DNA from: Candidatus Flexifilum affinis
GTDB taxonomy: Bacteria; Chloroflexota; Anaerolineae; Aggregatilineales; Phototrophicaceae
Direction: 5' to 3'
DNA: 64,000 nucleotides
Assembly: GCA_016713325.1 (NCBI GenBank)
Contig: JADJPJ010000095.1
Coordinates: 138,881 to 202,880 of the forward strand
This document shows, one piece after another, positions 19,893-28,726 of the stretch (position 1 is its first letter; the number at the start of each line of letters is the position of its first letter). The notes beneath the pieces are model-generated. The model saw only the letters and a list, made by a program, of their open reading frames with translations. It had not been told where the DNA came from and made no database searches. Position numbers and translations under genes: made by a program.

Positions 19893-21407
19893 ATGGTCCA
19901 CTCGCTGCGCACGACCCTGATCGTCACCCTTCTCGCTCTGATCCTGGCGGTCAGATTGGACGCGCAGACGAACACAATCGATCCCAACACCTTCACCGCC
20001 CTGGCCGAGAACGAACGGATCCGTGTGATCGTCACCCTGGCGGACCCGGCGTCGATCGATGCCGCCGGACGAACGACGCGAGGCGGTCGCCGCCGCACGC
20101 GCCGGTGATCGACCGGCTGTCGGCGGCGGGCGGAGTGGTGCTGCGGCGCTTCAGCCAGATCCCCGGTTTGGTCGCGGAAATCGACGCCGGCGCGCTGACG
20201 GCTCTGGCGGCGGACCCGCGCGTGGTCTACATCCAGGCCGACGAGCCGGGCGGCATCGCCACGACGGAGAGCGTCCCGCGGTCGGTGCGGCGCAGGTGCA
20301 CAGCCAGTACGGGCTGACCGGCGCGGGCGTCCGCGTGGCCGTGCTGGACAGTGGCATCGACACCGACCACCCCGATCTGGCCGACGATCTGATCGCGCAG
20401 GTCTGCTTCACCGGCGGGGGCACGCCGGCGCTGGGTTCCTGCCCGCCCGCCGACACCAACACCGGGATCAGCGCCGAAGACGAAAACGGCCACGGCACCA
20501 ACGTCGCCGGCATCATCACGTCGGACGGGACAGTGGCGCCGATCGGCTTCGCGCCGGACGCGCAGATCGTCGCGGTGCGCGTGCTGGACGGGTTTGGCTC
20601 CGGCTGGCTCTCCGGACTGGGCGGCGGCGCTGGACTGGATCATCGCCAACCAGGAGACGCTCCAGGTCGACGTGATCAACATGAGCCTGGGGTCGTTCAC
20701 GGCCTACGCCCCCGCCTGCGACGCGCAGCAGCCGGCCATGGCCAGCGCCATCGCCATCCTGCGCGACTTCTGGGGCGTGCCGACCTTCGCCGCCACCGGC
20801 AACCAGGGCGAACCGTACCTGGTCGCCGCGCCGGCCTGCATCACCAAAGCGATCGCCGTGGGAGCGACGTACGACAGCGACCTGGGGCGCGTTGAACGGC
20901 GGCACGGTCCGTTACGTGGGCACTTCGCAGGCTTCGCCGACGGCGGCCGGGATCGCCACGCTGATGCTTCAGGCGCGGCCGGCCCTGTCGCCGGATGCCC
21001 TCGAGAACACGCTGAAGACAACCGGCGTGACGATCGACGATCCGCGCAGCGCCTTCGAGTACCCACGGGTCGATGCCCTGGCGGCTGTGCAGAGCGTCCT
21101 GGCCCTGCTGGCCACGCCGGTGCAGAACAGTCCGACCGAGCGGGTGGTGACGGGAACAACGCCGGCCTTCACCTGGGCGGTCGTGCCGGACGCCGAGATG
21201 TACTATTTCTGGCTGAGCCACGCCGACGGCACGAAGATCCTCAACGTGTGGCTGAACCCGGTCGAGTACTGCGACGCGTCACTGTGTACCTATCCGACCC
21301 CCTTCCCGCTCAACGCCGGTCCGCACCGCTGGTGGATTCAGGCGTGGAGCACGGCGCAGGGGGAAAGTCCGTGGTCGCCCATGGCGGTCTTCGAGGTCGT
21401 GCCGTGA
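19893..21407 (+). CDS. Secreted subtilisin-like serine protease (S8), several frameshifts
   Basis: A signal peptide (LRTTLIVTLLALILAVRLDAQ) begins at the ATG 19893. An inhibitor-I9-like propeptide follows (IRVIVTLADPASIDA; AADPRVVYIQADEP). The S8 core carries all three catalytic residues: Asp in VAVLDSGIDTDHPDL, His in NGHGTNVAGI and Ser in GTSQASPTAAG. The oxyanion Asn is in ATGNQGEP. A C-terminal segment of about 100 residues (from TERVVTGTTPAFTW) looks like an extracellular beta domain. The frame changes near 20065, 20275, 20625 and 20888. At the last point, VGATYDSDLGR runs almost directly into NGGTVRYVGTSQ, which is about 40-50 residues shorter than usual S8 spacing. Secreted protein degradation is the likely role. 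Confidence 0.78.
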
Positions 21408-21476
21408 TGCGCGGCGTTCGTAGAGACAACCCAAGGGTTGCCCGATCGGCGAATGGTTGTTATGGGCATGGTCAAC

Positions 21477-21496
21477 GGACGAGGCCTGCCTCGTCC
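21477..21496. repeat. Dispersed palindrome GGACGAGGC/GCCTCGTCC
   Basis: A 9-bp perfect stem with a 2-nt centre in the 160-bp gap between the subtilase and the delta prime gene. A second small dyad (CAACCC/GGGTTG) lies just upstream. Confidence 0.65.
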
Positions 21497-21568
21497 CTGC
21501 GACCGATTCGTCATGGGTAGGGGCGATGCCACTCCCACGAGACATTACATTTTAGAGGAGACTCCGTA

Positions 21569-22366
21569 GTGAGCGAGCGAACCCCTTCATCTGACCCCGC
21601 CGAGTCGCTCTGGGGGGTGTTCGGCCACGACTGGGCCGTCGAGCACCTGCGCCAGACCATCCGGCACAACCGGGTGCGCCACGCCTACCTGATCGTCGGC
21701 GCGGAATCTGTCGGCAAGAGCACGGTGGCCCGCGCCTTCGCGGCGGCCCTGCTCTGCACAGTACCCGACGTGGACCAGCGGCCGTGCGGCGAATGCCCGT
21801 CCTGCCGGCGGATCGCCAGCGGCAACCACCCGGATCTGCTCTTTACCGAGCGCGGCGAAGACGAGACGACGCTGACCATCGACAGCATTCGCGCGCAGAT
21901 CGGGCGGCTGTCACTCAAGCCCTTCGAGGGCCGTTTTCGCTTCGGCATCTTCCCCGATTTCGATCAGGTGCGGCCGCAAGCCCAGGATGCCCTGCTCAAG
22001 ACGCTGGAGGAGCCGGCCCCGCACGCCATTCTGATCCTGCTGGCCCGCTCGATCGAGCAGATCCTGCCGACGATCACCAGCCGTTCGCAGCTTCTGCATC
22101 TGCGGCCCGCCTCCGTCGAAACGGTGCAGGCCGTGCTGCGCGAGCGCTACGGCGCGGATGCCGACACGGCGGCGCTGCTGGCACACCTGAGCGGCGGGCG
22201 GATCGGCTGGGCCATTCGCGCGCTGCAAGACCCGGACTCGCTGGCGCGGCGCAGCGACGGGCTGGATCTGCTGATGGACGTCCTGAACGCCAACCGGGCC
22301 GGCCGCTTCGCGCCCGAAACCCCTGAGGGTTCATCCGATCAAGGGTTGAGGCGGGCAACGATCTAG
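21569..22366 (+). CDS. holB: DNA polymerase III subunit delta prime, C-terminus truncated
   Basis: 265 residues versus about 320-350 for the family. The AAA+ core is intact: GHDWAVEHLRQTIRHNRVRHAYLIVG, P-loop GAESVGKST, zinc-module cysteines in CTVPDVDQRPCGECPSC, the DALLKTLEEP helix and the SRC-equivalent TITSRSQLLHL. Homology fades after NRAGRFA (about 22315), and the last 17 codons look unrelated. The collar-forming third domain is therefore missing. The same non-coding block (about 22320-22530) also truncates the convergent PHP gene, so a deletion or misassembly at the junction is likely. As part of the clamp loader it would normally be essential. Confidence 0.82.
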   Translation: MSERTPSSDPAESLWGVFGHDWAVEHLRQTIRHNRVRHAYLIVGAESVGKSTVARAFAAALLCTVPDVDQRPCGECPSCRRIASGNHPDLLFTERGEDETTLTIDSIRAQIGRLSLKPFEGRFRFGIFPDFDQVRPQAQDALLKTLEEPAPHAILILLARSIEQILPTITSRSQLLHLRPASVETVQAVLRERYGADADTAALLAHLSGGRIGWAIRALQDPDSLARRSDGLDLLMDVLNANRAGRFAPETPEGSSDQGLRRATI

Positions 22367-23262
22367 TCGTCGGGGATTTGGCGTAGCCGATTCTGGCGGC
22401 GCTCGTCGGCAGGGCGCCTTTTCAACACGGCGCCCATCGCAAGGGGCGGAGTAATGCAACCTACGGGAGGATTTGTAGCCTGGCGGCTGTGCAGGGCCGG
22501 CCCCTCGGGCGGAAACAGGGCCGGCGGATCTGACCCGCCGGTCGTGATCAGGCCGTACTTCGCCGCCAGTGCGCGCAGTTCCAGCCGGGTGGCCTCATTG
22601 TTCGATAGGTGGTTGACTTCCACGCCGTCCAGCCCGGCAGCCACCAGCTTAGCCAATATCGTCTGCCACTCCGGCACCAGGCCGGGATGCGCGAACACGG
22701 CCACACCGCCCGCCCGGTGGATCATCTCCACCGATTCTTCCGGGGTCAGGCGCTTGCGCGCGACATACGCCGGGGCATGGGTGCCGATATAGCGGTCGAA
22801 GGCCTCGCGCACGGTGTCCACATAGCCGGCTTCGACCATGGCCCGCGCGATATGCGGCCGCCCGACCGCGCCGGTTTTCTCGCCGGACGTCGCGATCTGC
22901 TCGACGCGCGACCACTTCAGTTCGACGCCCAGCCGGGAAAGCTTCTCGACCATCTGCTGACCGCGGCGAAACCGCGCCTCGCGAAATTCGGCCAGCGACT
23001 CCTGAAACCAGGCATCCTCGATGTCCACCAGGTAGCCCAACATGTGAACATCGCCGCGATCTTCGGCGGTGCTGATTTCGATCCCGGCGAGGATTAACGG
23101 TATGCCCTGGCGAGCGGCAGCGGCTCGAGCCTCGGCAATTCCATCAGTTGTGTCGTGGTCGGTTATGGCAATGACATTAAATTGGTGCGCCAGCCCAACA
23201 ACCTCCGATGGGGTGTACTGCCCATCGGAGGCGCTGGTGTGCACATGGAGGTCGACGCGCAT
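22363..23262 (-). CDS. PHP-domain phosphoesterase (TrpH/RNase AM-like), altered C-terminus
   Basis: 299 residues. The PHP metal motifs are clear: DLHVHTSASDGQYTP at the N-terminus, ITDHDTTDG, GIEIST, GRPHIARAM and FAHPGL. Family members hydrolyse 3',5'-bisnucleotides or trim RNA 5' ends. After GGSD (about 22531) the usual F-H motif, which supplies a final metal ligand, is missing and an unrelated 45-residue tail follows, encoded by the same block that truncates holB. The start at 23262 is 12 nt from the spoVS stop, so spoVS and this gene form an operon. Activity with the altered tail is doubtful. Confidence 0.8.
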   Translation of the reverse strand: MRVDLHVHTSASDGQYTPSEVVGLAHQFNVIAITDHDTTDGIAEARAAAARQGIPLILAGIEISTAEDRGDVHMLGYLVDIEDAWFQESLAEFREARFRRGQQMVEKLSRLGVELKWSRVEQIATSGEKTGAVGRPHIARAMVEAGYVDTVREAFDRYIGTHAPAYVARKRLTPEESVEMIHRAGGVAVFAHPGLVPEWQTILAKLVAAGLDGVEVNHLSNNEATRLELRALAAKYGLITTGGSDPPALFPPEGPALHSRQATNPPVGCITPPLAMGAVLKRRPADERRQNRLRQIPDD

Positions 23263-23274
23263 AATGGTCGAACA

Positions 23275-23628
23275 TTACGGCGTGGGGCGCGGCTCGACGG
23301 TAAAACGAACGGCAGTGCGTTCATTGCCTTCGATGTCCACTTCCTTGAAGAAAGGCGTGCACATCAGATCGATATTGTCTTGTTCGAGGTAGGTCCGCGC
23401 GATAGCCAGCGCTTTGACGGCCTGATTCACGGCACCTGCGCCAATAGCCTGGACCTCTGCGTAACGACGTTCCCGCATGACGGCGGCGATGGCTCCTGCT
23501 ACCGCCGTGGAGCGAGACTTCGCGGAAACCTTGATGATATCGGGTTTGTCTTTGACGTACGTGCTCTCCTCCACAATGCTTGCCTCTTCATCGTCATCGA
23601 ATCTTGCTTGCACGTTATAGTCGGTCAT
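23275..23628 (-). CDS. spoVS: Stage V sporulation protein S (SpoVS) family protein
   Basis: 117 residues, with the highly conserved SpoVS core from residue 31 to the end: IIKVSAKSRSTAVAGAIAAV, AEVQAIGAGAVNQAVKA, IARTYL and RTAVRFTVEP. An acidic N-terminal extension of about 30 residues (RFDDDEEASIVEES) precedes it. SpoVS proteins are small Alba-like nucleic-acid binders. They affect sporulation in Bacillus and are widespread in non-sporulating bacteria, where the role is unclear. GGAG lies 7 nt before the ATG. The gene diverges from dnaA across the candidate origin, a position that would fit a nucleoid or replication-linked role (inference). Confidence 0.92.
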   Translation of the reverse strand: MTDYNVQARFDDDEEASIVEESTYVKDKPDIIKVSAKSRSTAVAGAIAAVMRERRYAEVQAIGAGAVNQAVKALAIARTYLEQDNIDLMCTPFFKEVDIEGNERTAVRFTVEPRPTP

Positions 23629-23689
23629 CAGTATCTCCGGCGTTATGGGTAACTGTGAGGCTACCAGTATGCAATTTTACTCAGTTTCA

Positions 23690-24060
23690 TGACATACGTC
23701 CATTCAATCATAACGTGGATCGTCATGAATTGGACATTTTTCGTAAAAGTTTACAACGCTTCCCTGACGGTTTGGGATAAAAGATCGTTTTTTTTGATTC
23801 GTCGGGTGGGTGACAAGCAGATTCCAAGTCCTGCAAAAAGAATCCCAATGTTAAAAAAGATCGCCATTTTCATGTACCCACTCTGTAATGTTGATTCCAT
23901 CCCAATATTTCCCAATTTAATCCAAGTTATCCCAAGATCCTGGCAATTCTGCTGTTAGTTTTGGGATGACTGGGTGAAAAGTATTTCAGCGTTTTTGCAG
24001 GTTCGTGCAGAAAATATCCCAACCTTAAAATTTCCCCATTTTTAAGGCAAATGGTTGTCC
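23690..24060. other. Candidate chromosomal replication origin (oriC) with ATCCCAA repeats
   Basis: A 370-bp AT-rich intergenic stretch directly upstream of dnaA. The 7-mer ATCCCAA (either strand) occurs at 23771-23780 (as TTTGGGATAA), 23841-23850, 23898-23906, 23927-23936 (TTATCCCAAG), 23960-23969 (as TTTGGGATGA) and 24014-24022. A degenerate TTTCCCAAT is at 23908. No canonical TTATCCACA is present. T8 and A6 tracts and the dyad CCTTAAAA/TTTTTAAGG (about 24023-24047) could serve unwinding. The origin assignment is inference from position and repeat density. Confidence 0.6.
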
Positions 24061-24083
24061 GGGGGGGCCAATTCGGCTATACT
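24055..24083 (+). promoter_or_regulatory. Sigma70-type promoter upstream of dnaA
   Basis: TTGTCC (24055-24060) and TATACT (24078-24083) are separated by exactly 17 bp, in the right orientation for dnaA. A long leader of about 250 nt would precede the TTG start at 24340. Confidence 0.45.
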
Positions 24084-24339
24084 GAAGGGTACATAAGCGA
24101 CTAAATCCTCGCGCTCCTGACGTATCTCAAATTTGCCCACTGCACCGCAGCGGGCTTGAAAAAAGGCAGTCTTTTGGCCTCTCTCTAATGCGTCAGTCGT
24201 GAACACTCAACACACAATTCAATCGTTTCCTCGGTGTGCCTGCGCACAAAGACGCGCAGAGGGTTTAGTGTTGCCTTTTTTTGGACCGGGTTGGGCGGCA
24301 GCGCCGTTCAATACATCACACCAGATCGGGAAAAACGTC

Positions 24340-25762
24340 TTGGATCCGCAACAGGCCTGGAGCGCTGCCGCGCAGCAGCTTGAACTTCAGCTCGACCGAG
24401 CCAGCTATGACACCTGGCTGCGCGACGCCGTCCTATTAAATGTAAAAGCGGCTTGTCAGGCGATACGTCAGGGGACATCTTCGTCATCGGCGTCGCGAAT
24501 TCGTACGCGCGCGATATGCTTCAGCACCGTCTGTATCGCAACGTACGCCGCATCCTGGCCGAAACCTACGGCGCGCCGGTCGAACTGCGCTTCGAAATCT
24601 TCAAGCCTGTCCTCAGCGCGCCCGCCCCGGTGGAAATTCCCGGTGCCGACGCGCCGCTTTTCCGCCTGCTGGAGCAGCAGCGCGATTCCGTTGATTCGTC
24701 CGTTCCCCTGCACGAGCGCCTGACCCGTCCGTCGCGCACTGAACTGCCGGAGAGCGAACTCAACCCCCGCTTCAACTTCGACCGCTTCGTGCCCGGCAAC
24801 GAGAACCAGATGATCTACGCCGCGCGCCCGTCGCGGAGCGGCCGGGCGGGGTCTACAATCCTTTTTTTGTTTATGGCGGCGTCGGGCTGGGGAAGACCCA
24901 CCTCCTGCAAGCCATCGCCCACGAATGCAAGGCGCGCCATCTGAGGACGATCTACGTCCCGTCGGAGGCGTTCACCAATGACCTGGTCGATTCGATTCGC
25001 AGCAAATCGACGGCCGTCTTCCGCGACCGCTACCGCTCGGTCGACGTGCTGGTGATCGACGACATCCAGTTCATCGCCGGCAAGGAGAGCACGCAGGAAG
25101 AGTTCTTCCATACCTTCAACGCGCTCACCACCTACAACAAGCAGATCGTCATCGCCTCCGACCGCCCCCCGCGCGATCTTCAGCCCTTCGAAGACCGCCT
25201 GCGCTCCCGTTTCCAGGAGGGCTGGTGATGGAAGTGCTGCCGCCGAGCTACGAGACCCGTCTGGCCATCCTGCATAACTGGGCGTCGGACCGCAGCGTGC
25301 GGCTGGCCCCCGCAGGTCTTCGAGATGATCGCCGGGCGTTCCAAGATGAACGTCCGCGAACTCGAAGGCATCTTCAACCAGGTGGCGGCGACTCAGCATC
25401 TGGCGCACCGGGCGATCACCTCCGACATGACCGCCGACATTCTGGATGGCTACCGCCGCCCGCGCGAACACGTCACCCTGACGCGGGTGCTGGAAGTCAC
25501 GGCGCAGCAGTACGGCCTGACGACGGAAGCGATCACCGGCAAGAGCCGCACCGGCAAGATCAACCAGGCGCGTCAGGTGGCCATGTACCTGGCCCGCGAC
25601 ATGACCGCCGCCTCGCTGCCGCAGATCGGCGACGCCTTTGGGCGGACGCACAGCACGGTGCTGCACGCCTGCAACAAGATGCTCGAAGATATGGAATCCG
25701 ACCCGCATCTCAAGCTGATCGTCAAGAACATCCGCGAGCGCATCGTGAACCTCAACGCCTGA
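24340..25762 (+). CDS. dnaA: Chromosomal replication initiator DnaA, several frameshifts
   Basis: About 474 residues when frames are joined. Start TTG 24340 is chosen because domain I begins at once ([19 protein letters not shown]); a GTG at 24199 in frame would add 47 unrelated residues. Domain III has [16 protein letters not shown], Walker [10 protein letters not shown], Walker [17 protein letters not shown] and the box VII arginine region [11 protein letters not shown]. Domain IV ends with [19 protein letters not shown]. The frame changes near 24450, 24830, 25215 and 25310, probably consensus errors because dnaA is essential. The box-recognition motif is unusual: the usual GGRDHTTV reads GRTHSTV, one residue shorter and lacking the Asp. 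Confidence 0.85.
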
Positions 25763-25817
25763 TCCGTGCTAGAATTGTTCGTAAACAACCGGCTCGCTTA
25801 GCGTGAAGGCTGTGAAC

Positions 25818-26420
25818 ATGGCGCAGTTCATGGGCAATGAGCTCCTCCAGGGCGACATGGTCTATCTGGCCCGCCCGGAGAAGGAAGAGATGGCCACCAT
25901 TTCGCGGTGGTCGCACGATATCGGCTTCCAGCGCAACCTGCGGCGCGGCATGGTTTACCCCGAAGCGCCCATCGAATGGGAAGAATGGTTCACCCACCTC
26001 CTCGACAAAGAAGAGGGCTTTCCGTTCTCCATTCGCCGCCGCGACGACGACCGTCTGGTCGGTTTCACCGTGATCAAGGACATCAAGTGGCAGGCGCGTC
26101 ACTGCGTGGTAGTGATCGGCATCGACCCAGCCCAGCAGGGTCGCGGCTATGGCACCGACGGCATGCGCGTGGCGCTCAAGTACTGCTTCCTGGAGATGAA
26201 CCTCAACCGCGTCGGACTGGAAGTGCTGGGCTACAACGATGCGGCGCTGCGCGTCTACTCGAAGGTCGGCTTCCGGCATGAGGGCACGCTGCGCTGCTTC
26301 GCCTTCCGAGACGGCGTGTACTACGACATGCACGTGATGGGCATTCTGCGCGGGGAATGGGAAGCCGCCTACGGGCAGGCGGCGGTCAGCTACGCGCCCA
26401 GCGCTCCAGCCTCTTCATAA
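25818..26420 (+). CDS. GNAT-family N-acetyltransferase
   Basis: About 200 residues. The acetyl-CoA-binding motif A is IGIDPAQQGRGYGTDGMRVAL, followed by the motif B region LNRVGLEVLGYNDAALRVYSKVGF. This matches the RimJ/RimL/SpeG-like subgroup, which acetylates protein N-termini or small amines. The start ATG at 25818 has AAGG about 8 nt upstream; a GTG at 25803 is the alternative. It follows dnaA after 55 nt and converges on rdgB, overlapping it by about 35 bp at the 3' ends. The substrate is unknown. Confidence 0.85.
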   Translation: MAQFMGNELLQGDMVYLARPEKEEMATISRWSHDIGFQRNLRRGMVYPEAPIEWEEWFTHLLDKEEGFPFSIRRRDDDRLVGFTVIKDIKWQARHCVVVIGIDPAQQGRGYGTDGMRVALKYCFLEMNLNRVGLEVLGYNDAALRVYSKVGFRHEGTLRCFAFRDGVYYDMHVMGILRGEWEAAYGQAAVSYAPSAPASS

Positions 26421-26982
26421 GCTCCCGCAGCGCGATCCCCCGGTGGCTGAGCTGGTTCTTCACCGCCGGGGGCAGCGCGCTGAAGACCACGTCATACCCC
26501 TGTGGAATGAACACCGCATCATAGCCGAAGCCGTTGATGACCGGGCCGGGCGCGAAGGCGATCCGCCCCTCGACGATGCCCTCGGCGCTGAGGGTATCCC
26601 CTTCCGGGTCGGACGCCGCCACCACGCACACGAAGCGGGCCGTGCGCTCGGCTTCCGGCACATCCTGTAATTCCCCGAGCAGCTTGTTGTAGCGGTCGGC
26701 ATCGGAGCCGGGGGCGTAGCGCGCCGAGTAGACGCCGGGCCGCCCGCCGAGCGCGTCGACCGCCAGGCCGGAGTCGTCGGCCAGGGCGATCCGGTTGCTG
26801 GCGATGGCGAAACTGCGCGCCTTGTGCAGGGCATTTTCCTCGAAGGTGTCATACGGTTCTTCGAGGTCAATCGAGTCCAGGCCGACGTCGCGCAGGTTGA
26901 GCAGCCGGAAGGGCGGGCCGATCATTTCGCCGTATTCGCGCAGCTTGCCGGCGTTCGACGTACCGATAAGCAGGTCAATCAT
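26386..26982 (-). CDS. rdgB: XTP/dITP diphosphatase (RdgB/HAM1 family)
   Basis: 198 residues, normal length. The family signatures are LLIGTSNAGKLREY at the N-terminus, EPYDTFEENALHKARSFA, LADDSGLAVDALGGRPGVYSARY and GFGYDAVFIPQGY, ending with SHRGIALREL. The enzyme removes non-canonical purine nucleotides (ITP, XTP, dITP) from the pool, limiting mutagenesis. The start is supported by AGGAG 8 nt upstream. The 3' end overlaps the GNAT gene on the other strand. Confidence 0.93.
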   Translation of the reverse strand: MIDLLIGTSNAGKLREYGEMIGPPFRLLNLRDVGLDSIDLEEPYDTFEENALHKARSFAIASNRIALADDSGLAVDALGGRPGVYSARYAPGSDADRYNKLLGELQDVPEAERTARFVCVVAASDPEGDTLSAEGIVEGRIAFAPGPVINGFGYDAVFIPQGYDVVFSALPPAVKNQLSHRGIALRELMKRLERWARS

Positions 26983-27184
26983 GACGGTGACTCCTGAAGA
27001 AGAGAAGCAATGAGGAATGAGCGATGAGCAAGAGAAGGGCAGAGTGACAGGAATGATCGAGCAGAGCGGAAAAGAAGAATCTCGAAAGGCGCAGTAGGGG
27101 CAGCCCCTGCGCCGTTCTGCTCAGTTTCTCTTGCCCTGTCCTTCCCTCATTCCTCATTTCTCATCCCTCATCACTTTGTCCGAT
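26983..27184. other. Intergenic region with imperfect ATGAGGAATGAG-type repeats
   Basis: Purine-rich GAGGAATGAGCGATGAG near 27010 is mirrored by CTCATTCCTCATTTCTCATC near 27145, and a palindromic AGGGGCAGCCCCT lies between. A similar TTCCTCATTGCTCGTCTCTC block occurs near 61790. No gene is supported. Confidence 0.5.
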
Positions 27185-28642
27185 TTACCCAAATCGCAAA
27201 CCGAGCTGCACACGCCCGTCGAACACCTCTTTCACGCGGACCAGGCTGTCGGCCAGCACCAGGTCGAAGTAGACGTAGCGGTACCTCTCGGCAATGGCGC
27301 GGCGCATCGTGTCCACCATCTCGGCAGGGGCAATGACGGTCACGGCCAGACTCTGACTGCCGGGGATGAAGTCGACCAGATCCGTCTGCGTGGTCACCAT
27401 CGGATGGAACAGATCCCAGTAGGCGCGGGCCGTCTCGAAGAACCAGGACGAGTCCAGGCCGGGCGCCAGGATGACCATATGGAAATCCGCCGCCCCGTGG
27501 ATCGGCCCGGGGCCGGGCACGGGCAGGGTCGGCACCACGAGGCCGGTGCCCATGACCTCGACAGCCGGCACGTCCTTGAGCACGGGCGGCGTATCGCCCA
27601 GCCGATCGACGGCGCGCACGATGCCGCCGGAAGGCAGATAGTACTCATCTTCCTTCCACAGGGTGACGCCGAACATCCACGGCGGGGCCTGCCGCGCGAT
27701 CCACTCGAACATGGCGACGGTGCCCTCGGCATGACTGAATTCGTCGTAGGCCGGGTAGCGCGTGTCCTGCTGGTAGACCTGATCGCGGAAGGGGAAGATG
27801 CCGCCTTCCGTGCCCAGCACCGGCACGGCCTGCGAGCCAAACCATTCGGCGCTGCGCTCGTTGAACATGCGCCCCATGGCGATCAGCCCGACCGGGTCGC
27901 CGCGCGGGGTGAGGGCCGTGCCGCCGTAGACCGTCCGGCCCGGATCGCGCGACTGCTGAAGGGGATCGTAGGGATACTCGAAGTACCATCCCCCCTCGCG
28001 GGCGTTGACCTGACCCCGCTGGCGCGCGACCGTCGGGCTGCCGGCCGCCTGATACCAGTGATTGAGGATGTACGGGTGGGTGGCGCAGTACAGACCGTTG
28101 GCCAGCACGCGCTGGTAGCGCTCGAAGTGGTTGTCCGCCAGGTAGCGCAGCATGGTGTCCATCCAGGGCACGGCGGCGTAAGGCAGGTCTTCGGATTCCG
28201 CCAGCGGGATGAAGCCGGGATAGCAACCGATGCTGACGACGTACTCGGCGAAGAGCAGCCAGTTGTCCATCAGCGGCTTGATGATGCTGTCGGTGTTGCG
28301 CCAGTCCGGGTCGATGCCGGCCGGCCACTCCACGCCGAGGTTGGGCTCATTGTAGAACTCGAACCAGCGCACGCCGACGCGGGCGAAGGCATCGACCAAC
28401 GACCGCAGCTGCGAGGTAAAGGGCACAGCGCCCACGTGCCCCAGGTAGAGGCGCACGCAGGGGGTGATGTTCAGATCGAGCAGGTGCTGCGCGTCGTCGA
28501 CGTATTCCAGACCGGCGGCCATCAGTTTGGCCCAGCCGGCATGGATGCGCGTGTAGCGGCTGATATCGAGTGGCGACTGGTAGATGCTGTAGACGTGCAG
28601 CCCGCGCGGGTTGCGTGACCAGACGTAATCGTCAAGGCGCAT
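27185..28642 (-). CDS. Glycoside-hydrolase-like (clan GH-A TIM barrel) protein with C-terminal accessory domain
   Basis: 485 residues with no signal peptide visible. The first 380 residues read as a TIM barrel with an acid/base candidate E99 in WFEFYNEPN and a nucleophile candidate E279 in PVLGTEGG. A spacing of about 180 residues is usual for clan GH-A. Other landmarks are YVDDAQHLLDLN and FGVTLWKEDEYYLP. Residues of about 385-485 form a separate domain (FHMVILAPGLDSSWFFETARAYWD) that is repeated in the next gene. The start at 28642 has AAGGAGATCCCT. Carbohydrate cleavage is inferred from the two Glu motifs only; no family number can be given. Confidence 0.6.
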   Translation of the reverse strand: MRLDDYVWSRNPRGLHVYSIYQSPLDISRYTRIHAGWAKLMAAGLEYVDDAQHLLDLNITPCVRLYLGHVGAVPFTSQLRSLVDAFARVGVRWFEFYNEPNLGVEWPAGIDPDWRNTDSIIKPLMDNWLLFAEYVVSIGCYPGFIPLAESEDLPYAAVPWMDTMLRYLADNHFERYQRVLANGLYCATHPYILNHWYQAAGSPTVARQRGQVNAREGGWYFEYPYDPLQQSRDPGRTVYGGTALTPRGDPVGLIAMGRMFNERSAEWFGSQAVPVLGTEGGIFPFRDQVYQQDTRYPAYDEFSHAEGTVAMFEWIARQAPPWMFGVTLWKEDEYYLPSGGIVRAVDRLGDTPPVLKDVPAVEVMGTGLVVPTLPVPGPGPIHGAADFHMVILAPGLDSSWFFETARAYWDLFHPMVTTQTDLVDFIPGSQSLAVTVIAPAEMVDTMRRAIAERYRYVYFDLVLADSLVRVKEVFDGRVQLGLRFG

Positions 28643-28726
28643 AGGGATCTCCTTACCTCACCCCTCAATCCCTTCTCCGGACGGAGAGGGGAAGTGAAGC
28701 GCAGCGCAGCAGGGGTGAGGTTTCAT

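Noticed and set aside
24199..24339. GTG at 24199 as the dnaA start
   Set aside because: It would add 47 residues with no DnaA similarity before domain I, which begins right after the TTG at 24340.
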